Source: Vitellaria paradoxa
Lineage: Eukaryota; Streptophyta; Magnoliopsida; Ericales; Sapotaceae
Length of the DNA stretch: 64,000 nt
Reading direction: 5' to 3'
Assembly: GCA_019916065.1 (NCBI GenBank)
Contig: CM034244.1
Coordinates: 33,231,433-33,295,432, forward strand
The notes under the pieces were generated by a model. That model did no database searches, was not told the DNA's origin, and worked only from the letters and a program-made list of their open reading frames with translations. The position numbers and the translations under genes were made by a program. Shown one piece after another: positions 49,350-59,897 of this stretch. Each line of letters begins with the position of its first letter. The stretch's first letter is position 1.

Positions 49350-49380
<31 letters not shown>
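49350..49380. repeat. (TA)n microsatellite
   Basis: A 31-base TA run abuts the first of two tandem MITEs. Confidence 0.85.
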
Positions 49381-49384
<4 letters not shown>

Positions 49385-49548
49385 GTGTTTAGAGTTGTAT
49401 GAAAGTGTATAAAATAATATAAAATTGTAAAAATAAATATCTCGTAATTCGTGTAATGAGTGAATAATTTAAAATTTGTTGTCTCGTAATTTATGTTTGT
49501 AAAGATTTGTAGAATTTTATTTTATTTTGTAGAGCTCCAAACGGAGCT
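49381..49548 (+). mobile_element. MITE, first of two tandem copies
   Basis: It runs from GGGTGTGTTTAGAGTTGTA to CTCCAAACGGAGCT and is followed by ATA, as it is preceded by ATA. The sequence is highly similar to the next copy and to the inverted copy at 11525-11683. Confidence 0.65.
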
Positions 49549-49551
49549 ATA

Positions 49552-49719
49552 GGGTGTGTTTGGAGTTGTATAAAAGTGTATAAAATAAAATAAAATTGTA
49601 AAAGTAAATATCTCGTAATTCATATAATAAGTGAAGAATTTAAATTTTACTGTCTTATAATTTGTATTTATAAAAATTTGTAAAATTTTATTTTTTTTTA
49701 TTTAACTCTGAACGCAACC
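49552..49719 (+). mobile_element. MITE, second of two tandem copies
   Basis: It runs from GGGTGTGTTTGGAGTTGTA to ACTCTGAACGCAACC with ATA on both sides. Only the 3-base ATA separates it from the first copy, so one probably inserted beside the other. Confidence 0.65.
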
Positions 49720-51097
49720 ATATATATATATATATGTGGGAGTTTGATGATTGGAAAACAAAAAGGGAGGGGGGGATGAGGGACACGCGACCGATTTGAA
49801 CCACGCCTCCCCATTTGTGTGCCAGCAAGCTCCTCCCTACAAGTATTATAACATTTTTGGGGGGGGGGGGGGGGGGGGTGTTTGGCTTGGCAAGTGGGCT
49901 CTTTGGGATCCGCCGCGTGGCTTGAGATGCACATGATATATGTGTGTGGGTGGCATAGGCTGGGACCAACAGAAACCGGGAGAAAAAAAAAAAAAAAAAA
50001 AAAAAGAAAGAGAAAGAGAAAGAAAATAGAGAAGGAATAGAGAAAAGAGAAGAGAGAGAAAGATTAGTGTAAAATTCAAATTAATTTTTAAATTCTCTAA
50101 TTAAACTCGTTCTTGATGTGTCTGTATTGTCTGATTTCAAAAAGGAGATTCAGTTTACACGTAAGACGTATTTTCGATTTTCAAATGAAAAACGAAATAG
50201 AAAAATTAATGTATTATTTATATTTTTTGTAATATTTATTTTAATGGAAACATAATTGTGAGTTTAAAGTTTATATGATTATTAAATTAATGTTAAGTCT
50301 GTGGTTGGATCTTTCAATGACAGTGAATTTGTGGTTTGATTTACAATATTTCCTATTTAATGTTGATTTACAATTGTTTAGTATTAAAAATATGTTTAAA
50401 AAATTGAAGGTTAAATTAAAAAGAGATAAAAAGTTTTATGCTGTGTTCAATTAAAAAGAGAAATTAAAGTTAAGTTAGACTTAATTTAGATTCATAAAAA
50501 TATTACTTTTTGTATTAAATGTCATTTAACAAGTTCTGTTATTTTTGGTTCCTAACCAGGAATAAAAAAAATTAATATATATTTTTTCCGTACATACAGG
50601 GATGAAGTTTTTTTTTTCTGATTATTTAATAAGTATTTGATTGAATACTAATAATTTTTCAGTGTTTGAAAAAATACTGTTAATTAATAAAGCACTTTTT
50701 CTAATAATACCTTTTGAACTTTTATAATTATTTCAACAAATTATTTTTAATATAATGATATAATCCTTATTAACACAATCACTATTATAACAACAAATAT
50801 AATTTCATGTTACAACCATCAATACAATAACAATAAATCCTGTGAAAATATATAAATACATTTAAAAAATGTAATTAAACATAAACTAAAAATCTAAAAC
50901 ATCCATTTCATAAATAAAAAAAATCTTAACTATTCAACTTTTCAATTACACACATAAAAATTAATTACACACAAAAAATTAAAATTTTTTTTTCAATAAA
51001 ACAGACAAAACCTTCTCTCTCTCTCTTTGATTTTCTCTCTCTTCTTGAAACATAAGAGTATAACTCATTATTATTATTATTTTTACTAACAAACTAT
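49720..51097. other. Intergenic stretch with homopolymer runs
   Basis: No gene is supported. It holds a 20-base G run (49859-49878), an A run at about 49984-50004 and AG-rich text at about 50005-50062, then AT-rich sequence. The frames across 49688-50079 arise from these simple tracts. Confidence 0.55.
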
Positions 51098-51458
51098 GGG
51101 CTCGTTTGGAGTAAAAAAAATCTCCAAAAACTCTATAAATCTCTAACAACTTCTTTACCTCTAATTTTCCTGTCATTACTAATTTCAAAAAATTTCAATA
51201 TTTCGCTAAAAAAATAAAAAAATTTAAAAATAGGTTAACCGAATGTGTAAATTTTTTATACAATCACATTCTTCATGTCGAAAGCTTTCAAATGAGTACC
51301 ATTGTCGCTATTTTTAAAATTTTTTTTGAATCCGTGGGAACGGATTTGGAAAACTGTTTCCACGGTTTGTGATTTTTCAGAAAAAAACAGCACCAAAATT
51401 AACTTCAAACCACATTTTATTTCAATTTATCTTATTTTTTCTTACTCCAAACGAGCCC
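51098..51458. mobile_element. PIF/Harbinger (Tourist)-like MITE
   Basis: The ends GGGCTCGTTTGGAGTAA and TTACTCCAAACGAGCCC are perfect 17-base inverted repeats. The trinucleotide TAT occurs on both sides (51095-51097 and 51459-51461). It is non-coding and lies about 680 bases upstream of the second reductase gene. Confidence 0.75.
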
Positions 51459-52011
51459 TATAAATAATAGTAAGAGAATAAGTTAACAATTAATCATTAG
51501 TATGCCTTTGTGCTCACTCTAATTGTAAAAGAATAATAATTTTATACTTTGGCTGCTAGAATCGAATTTGTAAGATGAAAATTACTGCAAGTTATTAAGG
51601 TTGCTTAAGACGTAAGAGTATAATTCTCTATCACTGTTATTTTTACTGTTAAGTTATCAATTTTACCTGAAAATGTAAGAGTATAATACATTGGGGGAGG
51701 GGGACAGAGAGAGAGTAAAAGAAAAAAAAAAAGAAATTGAGTTTAAATGAGAGTCATTAAATTTTTTTTAAAATAAATTTAACAATTCAAATTATAGAAA
51801 AGTTTAGTATAAATTTAATTATAAATAAAATTTGTGACATAAAAACTTGTCGAGTGGCATTTAGATTTATAATTTAGATGATGTATTAGAAAAGTAATTT
51901 ATTTTTTTTGGGTGATATTTAACAATTATGTTTTAGGTAAAAGAAGATGATTGTATATTTTTTAAATTATAATTATTTAAAATTTTGCTGAAAAATTTTT
52001 GGCCACTTGTC

Positions 52012-52019
52012 TATATATA
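52012..52019 (+). promoter_or_regulatory. TATA box of the second reductase gene
   Basis: TATATATA within CTTGTCTATATATACAC, about 122-129 bases before the ATG. Transcription would then start near 52045-52050, just upstream of the GA repeat. Confidence 0.6.
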
Positions 52020-52071
52020 CACACTCCGTAGAGGGCAGTGTATAATCTGATACCTGATTTAGCCCAACCAC

Positions 52072-52081
52072 GGAGAGAGAG

Positions 52082-52120
<39 letters not shown>
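52072..52120 (+). promoter_or_regulatory. (GA)n tract in the leader of the second reductase gene
   Basis: About 49 bases of GA repeat with one interruption lie between the predicted transcription start and the ATG. The paralogue has a shorter GA tract in the same place. The frame at 52038-52262 is open only because of this repeat. Confidence 0.6.
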
Positions 52121-52124
<4 letters not shown>

Positions 52125-52140
52125 TCGATCAGAGGGGAAA

Positions 52141-55100
52141 ATGAGCGGGGTAGGGAAGAACGTGTGCGTGACCGGAGCTTCCGGGTACATAGCTTCGTGG
52201 CTTGTCAAGCTCTTGCTTCAGCGTGGTTACACTGTCAAAGCCTCTGTTCGCGACCCCAGTGAGCTCTCTCCTCTCTCTCTCTCTATATATATGGATATGT
52301 ATCTGGGTTGGTGTGTGTCATTGTCGTTATATTTTCCGGTTTGGAATCTTGGGTTCAAATCTTCGGTTTCTGTTTTCTCTCTCTTTTTTTTTTTTAATAT
52401 AGTTCACTTTGATATCTGATAATTTTACCTATCTTGGTTAGTTTGAATGGAATCATATCACATCTGCTGCAGAGTTTGGTGTGCGATTCAGTTTTAATTT
52501 CCACTTTTCCATTTGACTACTTCTGGGTTTTTTTTTTCCTTTTATTTTTATTATTATTATTATTTTTTGTTTTTGGTCACTCCATTAATTTCTGGGGCCA
52601 TTGTTCTAGGGTAAAATTTGTTTTTGAAAGTAAAAAAGAAGAAATATCTAGTGATTTGCCTGTGTCTTCGAGATCTGGTGCAGTGGTACTTAAAAAAGTC
52701 CTAATTATATTGGCCAAGTTCGTAATTTGTTTATCTGATTGTATCAAAAATCCATCCAGGGTTGACAGGTTTAAATAATTCTATTCATACTTGATTCCTT
52801 GAATGTTAATGAACTTTGCGACAAGTATTTGAATAATCTAAGCCCAAATTTATTGGGGAGGATGTAAGATCCAGGTTAGCTGAGGAGTTAAAAGGTTTTT
52901 AAAGTCAGTGTTCCTATTTTTATTGACTTTGGTTTTATTTATTTTGCAATGGCCTTAATTTTCGCCTATCAATGGCACAAAACTTCTAAAGAATAGTGTG
53001 GTTTTATTGTCGAATTCACTCCTTAAAATTAGACACTGATATGAAGATAAGTATACAATTATGTCCGGGTTCAATCATACTGGGAATGAGTAACTCGACC
53101 ATGCAAATGAATCAATTTTTGTACACTTGTATTAATGTCTCATGTTTCAGTTTTTTGGTTCCCAATTATGTGTTACTGTCATGATCAGCTGAACCTGTTA
53201 CCATGGTTTAATTTTTTTCGAAGCTGAGTTAGAAAAGTATTGTTTAAGCTCGGAAAATCTACACCTTTTGATTTCTCGCGGCTACAATTTATTAGTGCTT
53301 AGCATTATTTGTTACTTGAAATTTTCAGGTGATCCGAAGAAGACCGGGCACTTACTTGCACTTGAGGGAGCCAAAGAGAGGCTTCACTTGTTTAAAGCAA
53401 ACTTACTAGAAGAAGGCTCCTTTGACTCTTTGGTAGATGGGTGTGACGGTGTTTTTCACACAGCATCACCTTTTTTTCATGATTTCAAGGATCCCCAGGT
53501 TCACACTTCATATGTTATATGAATGTTATATTCCTTTGCTTTTATGGTCAATCTCTCATTTTTTGGTGTAATCAAGGTTGTTAAAATCTTGATCCCCAGG
53601 TTCACACTTCATATGTTATCTGAATGTTATATTCCTTTGCTTTTATGGTCAATTTCTCATTTTTTGGTGTAATCAAGGTTGTTAAAATCTTGATTTTAAT
53701 CACAAACTCTTACAATTTTACGATGTTAGGGTGAGAAAACTTGTTGATTTGCATACAAAATCTTAATATGAGCAAAATAGGTAAAATTTCGATTTTGGGA
53801 TATAAAATTGCCAAAATCTCGATTTATAGATGATTTTATTGATTTTAAAAACTAATGAGTTTTTTTTTGTAATTTTATCAAACAAAGTGGACTTTATGGT
53901 TTTAAATAAAATAGACTTTTATGAGTTATGTTATGTTGTGTTCAAGTGATAGGTAAAAAGTCTTTCACCTCATTCTAGTTGCTTTATCTGGTAGACTTTT
54001 TTGATTGTGTATTACTTTTTCCTATATTATTCTAGTTGAGAACTATGTGAATTGTTTTATCAAATTGATTATGTAAATTAAACATAGTAGTGAGGATGTA
54101 AACCAAAAGACCTATAATTAAATTTTACAAATACATTCCTAATTGGTGAGCAGCCGGCGGTGCTGTGAGCCTTTGATTTTCAACTGAGGAATTCTTTCTT
54201 TCTTTTAATAAACTCACAATCTCTCAGGTCTGTGAACTCTTTGAGTCCTTGACTTGTTGGCAGTTTTCTCCAGTGTCATTGAGTAGCCTTTTAAAGTCCA
54301 CTTCTTTGTTGAGTTATGAACTCTTACAAAATATATTTTGTTTTGGTCATTTTGCAGATTGAATTTTCTTTATTTTTATATTTGTCATTGCTTTTACTAT
54401 TAAATGTTTGCGATGTAATAATTTTCAATTTGCTAGTGAACTTTGTTCGCCTGATGACATGGAACAACATATAATGATTATTGTCATTTGATAAGAGCAA
54501 TCTCAACACACATGACTGTTAACTTATGCTATTATTTGATCTGTTTGTTGATTAATAAGAATGCGGTTTCTCACGTGTTTGTGACTCAACTGTTGTTCCT
54601 CATCTCTTTCAGGCAGAATTGATTGATCCTGCGGTGAAGGGAACACTTAATGTTCTTGGGTCATGTGCGAAAACCCCATCTATCAAAAGAGTGGTGTTAA
54701 CTTCCTCTATGGCTGCAGTTGCATACAATTGTAGGCCACGAACTCCTGAAGTGGTGGTTGACGAGAGTTGGTTTTCTGATCTAGAGATCTGCAAGCAAAA
54801 TAATGTGCGTATGTGCTATTTATTCATTGTCCATTTGCTTTATAATTTCATTGTGCATGTAGAGGCTTGACTTAGGGTTGATAACAGCTTGCTACCAACA
54901 TCGGCCTACTTTAGCAACGTCAGCTCTAGGAAATAGCCCTTTTTTTTGTCCTTTCAAGCTCAGTATACTAATATCACTAGAACTGTCAATCTCAACATGA
55001 TTGGATTTTAACCTAGGTTTGCTTGCCATTTAAATCTATGTGGTGCATTGTCGTTTCCAATATTTTAACTCTCAACATCAACATGAATGAATATAGAAAT

Positions 55101-55335
55101 ATTGTATGTTTAATTACCAAGTTATATCTATAGAACATATAAAATAGAACATATAAATTTCAAATATTATTTTAGAGCATGATAGTTCAAATTATAATTA
55201 CTATTTATTGAAATGGTTTAGTTAAAAATTCAAAATAAATTGTAGTGCAGCTTTTAGAATGAAAAATGCACTACAGCATGATATAAATACAAATTTTTTT
55301 AATTAATATATTTGATGCATACTATTTAATTATAC

Positions 55336-55379
<44 letters not shown>

Positions 55380-58170
55380 CAAACTTGAGCCCTTAACAAG
55401 CGAAACCAGGTAATGTTTAGTCTCAGCTCGCTTGCTAAACGATCCTACTTTTTCGATTCAAGTTCAACTCGTATTTTAAACGAACAAGTTGAGCACAGTC
55501 CTTAGTGACTGTGTTTGAATTTGTTGATGAACGGTTTGGTTCATTTACAACCCTAATTATTTATTTAAAAAGCAAAGATGGGCAAACAGTATCACCAACA
55601 TTGAAATAAGATGAGCTCAGAGGCTTTCAATTTTAAAGTCATGGTCGTTGTTCCTAAAGCAATTTACATTTGGGAAATGACCAACTACCAATTCCTATAG
55701 CTTGGCGACCTTGTAGAAATTTATGGATTTAGTTATTATGCAAGTCCTAGTCTCACAATTTCAAGCATTTTTTATGTGTTGTTGCAATTTCAAGAAGTCT
55801 TTATATGTCGGCAAATCATGATGAATTCCAATTCCTATTTCTTGGGGACCATGTAGAAGAATATGAATTAGTTATCATGCAACTCCTGGTATCACAATTG
55901 CAAGCATTTTTTATATGCTGGCAAATCATAACAATTATTTTGCTGACTGAATGGGGAAAATCCAAACTCTAAGCGACCATTATAGCTTGGAGACTTTGGA
56001 AATTGTTTTGCCAGATATTCATACCCGCTCTGATCTCTTGAGATTTCCAATCTTCAAAAATTCTCAAGTTCAGGTTATCATTTCATTGATAATTAATTAA
56101 TCTCACCGTGGTTTGAAATCTGGCCTCTGGCCTCTTAAACATCTCGGATTTTATTTCTATATTTATTTTTAAATTTCTTTCATGACTATGTTATCTAGAC
56201 CAACAAAATTGACAAAGCCTGGTGTCCAGATGGTCACACAGCATTTACTGTTATTTTCTTCAACTACCTATGTTTGTTGTTGATAGTGTTACTTGGACTA
56301 TTCTGTTTCCTCCAGTATGTCCGTGTCCCCTTGATATGATAAGAGTAAAGGTATGAGATATGTGTCTGACACCCATATTCAAATGGGACCCTCTAATTTT
56401 TAACATATCACTTTAATAAAAAACAACATATGTTTGATAGTAAAGAAAATTTTTATCTTTTATATAGATATAAGATTAGAATCTCATTTTTTTCTTCAAA
56501 TTTCACGTATATTTCTAAATAATAATTATGTCTTCTGTCAATATATTACCCAATATACGCTATATTTAAATGTTTACAACGTGTCTGCGTATCCTACACA
56601 ATTTCTGGGCCCATACCTTAGTATCTTAATGCTAAAGTTTTGGGAGGTTTGACACCTACACACACAACCCCACCAGACACTTTTACGTGAGTCTGAGTAA
56701 CATAGGTTGTTAACGTCAAAAAGTTGGATTGTCAACGAACCAGTTTCTGCTAGATGGGCCATGATTTTGTTTTGTTTCAATTGGTTTTCTCGTATGATAT
56801 TTTATAATTTGCAATGGTAATGATGATTCTTAGCATTCCCGTTGAATGCTTTGTCTGCTTCCTTCTTCCTTTTTTCTACCAGCTTTGGTATGTGGTATCA
56901 AAGATTTTAGCGGAGGATGCTGCTTGGAAATTTGTGAAAGAGAAGGGAATCGACATGGTTGCAATAAACCCAGCAATGGTTATTGGTCCTCTGTTGCAGC
57001 CAACACTCAATACAAGTGCTGCTGCAATTTTGAACTTAATAAATGGTGTGTAATGTGTATTCCTTTTTATTATATAAAGCATGGACTTAATTTGTTCTCT
57101 TTTATGGGTGACATCACCTTTGCACTCAGCTCCTTTCATGAGGAACTCTGAATACTTTCATGAAACATAATTTTTTTTTTTTTTTTGGTATTTATGCTCA
57201 ACCACACCATTCCCCCCGAGAAATTTCTTGATGGGTTTTGGCGTTTTCTATCCTTTAAATCAAGATTGTTAGTTGTTGATAATTGACAAGTAAAATGAAA
57301 TCTATATGTCTCCATGAAGAATTCAACTATTCTACAAGCATTTGAATATTATTCCATCCATAAATATTTGTTTTGAAACTTGAAGGGTAAAAGTTTGATT
57401 GATTTAATAAGGCACTTGGGATCTACCCGTTTGAAGGTATGATGTTATTCTTCTCTTTTTCTGGGGGATACTTACCCTGTTTATGCGTACCCTTATTTTG
57501 CAGGATCACAAACATTTCCAAATGCTACATTTGGATGGGTTCATGTCAAAGATGTAGCCAATGCACATATTCAAGCATTTGAGATTCCATCAGCTAATGG
57601 AAGATACTGCTTGGTTGAGCGTATTGCACACTATTCTGAAATTGTGAAGATATTGCATGAGGTTTTTCCTGATGTTCAACTTCCAGAAAAGTAAGTATTA
57701 AGTTATTTGGGACGATCCACTTTTCCTTTTTAATAGGTTATACAGAGATTCTGCTTCGCTTTTTTCCCCTTGTTCATGGTTTTTCCGTTTCTTTTTTTTT
57801 TTTCATTCTTTTTTTCTTTTCTTTTCTTCCCTTTTTTCCCCCATTTTTGTTGCTTCTAGCAATATGATTCCAACACTACAGATGATTTGTCTTTGAGATG
57901 CATTTGATCCACTTGTTTGGGGAATTTAAATCTCTTGAGGATAGTGCAAATTTTTGGTCTAAAGTTTTGGTTTTGTTCAAGTGATTCTAGATCTCTTAAC
58001 TTGTTCTGTCTAATGTTTGTAGGTGCGGGGATGACAAGCCATTTGTACCAACATATCAGGTATCCAAGGAAAAAGCAAAAAGTTTGGGCATTGACTTCAT
58101 CCCCCTTGAGGAGAGCATCAAGGAAACCGTTGAAAGCTTGAAGGAGAAGAAATTTTTCAGTCAGCCGTGA
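52141..58170 (+). CDS. Phenylacetaldehyde reductase / cinnamoyl-CoA-reductase-like protein, copy 2 (six exons)
   Basis: Exons are 52141-52258, 53329-53498, 54613-54804, 56883-57045, 57504-57690 and 58023-58170, giving 325 residues. The first five exons have exactly the lengths of those in copy 1, and intron phases are the same. Landmarks are TGASGYIA at residues 11-18, VRDPSDPKK at 36-44, TSS with likely catalytic Ser128, Tyr163 and Lys167 in YVVSK, and INPAMVIGP at 188-196. As in copy 1 the true-CCR motif NWYCYGK is missing; the protein resembles plant phenylacetaldehyde reductases, NADPH-dependent cytosolic enzymes making 2-phenylethanol from phenylacetaldehyde. The substrate here is inferred. 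By eye 33 of 39 residues of exon 1 and 44 of 57 of exon 2 match copy 1. Introns 3 and 4 use GTGCGT and GTGTGT donors. A clear TATA box and a GA-rich leader precede it. No stop or frameshift was seen. Confidence 0.95.
53490..53691. repeat. 101-bp tandem duplication across the exon 2 / intron 2 border
   Basis: Units 53490-53590 and 53591-53691 differ at only two positions. Each includes the last nine bases of exon 2 and the donor context ATCCCCAG|GTTCAC. The second unit is inside the intron and carries a copy of the 5' splice site. Confidence 0.92.
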
Positions 58171-58753
58171 GGTTATGACAGACAGCAGTTTATCTGAAAA
58201 GACTTTCGAGAAAAATGAATGGAAGCTTAGCCACACATCTTTTGCGGTATTCGTGCATTTCCAATTCCTTAATTGAACCCTTGGAGGTGGGAGAAAGGCT
58301 ATCTTGTGTTCCAATATTTACCTATATTGTAGAACTTTCGTTTGAATGTCTTGTGTCTGAATAAGAATGGGAATGCAAGCTTATGATTACTATTATCTGT
58401 TGCGATAACCATCTTTCTCTCCCTCTCCTTTTGTTATGTTATGTTTGTCTAGGACCATTCTCCTGCACTGTACACGAACTCTAGGTGAGGCAGAGCAGAG
58501 CTGATCTGTTAACCCAGTGCTGAGGTCCGGTAAGTCTTAATTTTAGACTTTCATTCAGCCTCTAACTTAGATTTGCATTCCACCTCTAGATGAGGCTCGT
58601 AGTCATTTCGTACTTGATGAGGTCCGGTAGAATTCATTTAGAGGCCTAGCGAAGTTGATCTGTTTAGCCCATTGCTGAGGTCCAACAGAACTGAACTACC
58701 GTCAATCCTGCATCTTAGCGAGTTTTAGACAAACAAATTTAACTCATACACAC

Positions 58754-59533
58754 TAGTGGTGTGAACGGTTCGGTTCAGATTGATATTTAACCTAAAATTG
58801 AATCGATATTTTTTCATTTTCTAAAATTTGGACTCAACACTAATTTTAAGCTAAAATCGAACCAAACTGAATTGAAAATATGAGGTTGGTTTGGTTTGGT
58901 TTTCAGTTTAGGTTAATTCAGATTAAGTTGGGGCCATTTTTTGATTTAGACTAATTCGGGTTACATCAGGTTTATTTCCGGATCGGGTCCTATTCATTTT
59001 GAGTTGGATTGATTTTAATGATTTTCGCGAGTGTGGATTAATTTTCATACTATAACTGAATCTAAGCATTTATGATTAAGAACCATTTGTTCAATTAAAT
59101 AAAAAGCACCCATCCTTTATTCTTCTGAACCAAGGAAAAGTGATATACCATCTCATGCTGTTAACAGAATTTAGAAAGTAGAGAGAAGAGAGCAAACTCA
59201 TTGCTATGATCATGAATAATTGAAAATATTTATTGGATAAATAAATTGGTTCGACCAACTTTTTCCCGCTAAGCCTAGTTCTTATTATTTTATATTTTAT
59301 AATATTATATTATATATAATTATTTATTATATTTTTAAAGTTAGTTTGGGTTAAATTATTTTCGATTTGGGTTTGGGTTGAGTGTGTTCTAAATCGAAAC
59401 CGAATAAAAAACCATTAGTTTACTAATTTTCAATCCAAAATTGAATCGAGAATAATACAGGTTTAAATCAACTTGAATCAAAGTGGTCGAATTAGTTCGA
59501 TTTTTGAGTTGGTTGGTTTCTTTTGCACCCTTA
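58754..59533. mobile_element. Diverged non-autonomous hAT-like element
   Basis: It starts TAGTGGTGTGAACGGTTCGG and ends TTTCTTTTGCACCCTTA, partly matching inverted ends. The flanks ATACACAC and ATATACAT differ at two positions, both C/T. Interior TCGGTTT/AACCGA-type repeats are typical of such elements. No transposase is present. It begins about 580 bases after the stop codon of the second reductase gene. Confidence 0.5.
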
Positions 59534-59897
59534 ATATACATAACTTCAAAGCGATGACCCTTCATTTACCAGCTAGCATATAACATTTTCATCTTTCCTT
59601 GGAATCGTTATTAATTTACATTTAGCTTGAGCTATTATATGTCAATGTGATTCTTATTTGGAATACGTAGATAGCCTGGGCATAGCACCCGAATTTGGTA
59701 ATGTGTGTTATGTTAGTTTTTAATTATATATTTGATAAAAATTTGTAAAAGTTTAAAAAAGTTGATCAAGTGAAAATGGGAAAATAAAAGAGTATTTCTT
59801 TAAAAGAAAATGTTAGAAAATTTAAAAAGAAATGAACCAAAAATAAATAAATTATATGTACCTTTTGTTTTCCCTTAACGAAAAAGGTGCTCATGTA

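Noticed and set aside
54873..55555. hAT-like element in intron 3 of the second reductase gene (TTAGGGTTG near 54875 and CATTTACAACCCTAA near 55540)
   Set aside because: The end similarity is short and no 8-bp duplication was found.
57856..58314. 152-residue minus-strand frame
   Set aside because: It overlaps exon 6 and the 3' region of the second reductase gene on the opposite strand and has no recognised domain or splice logic.
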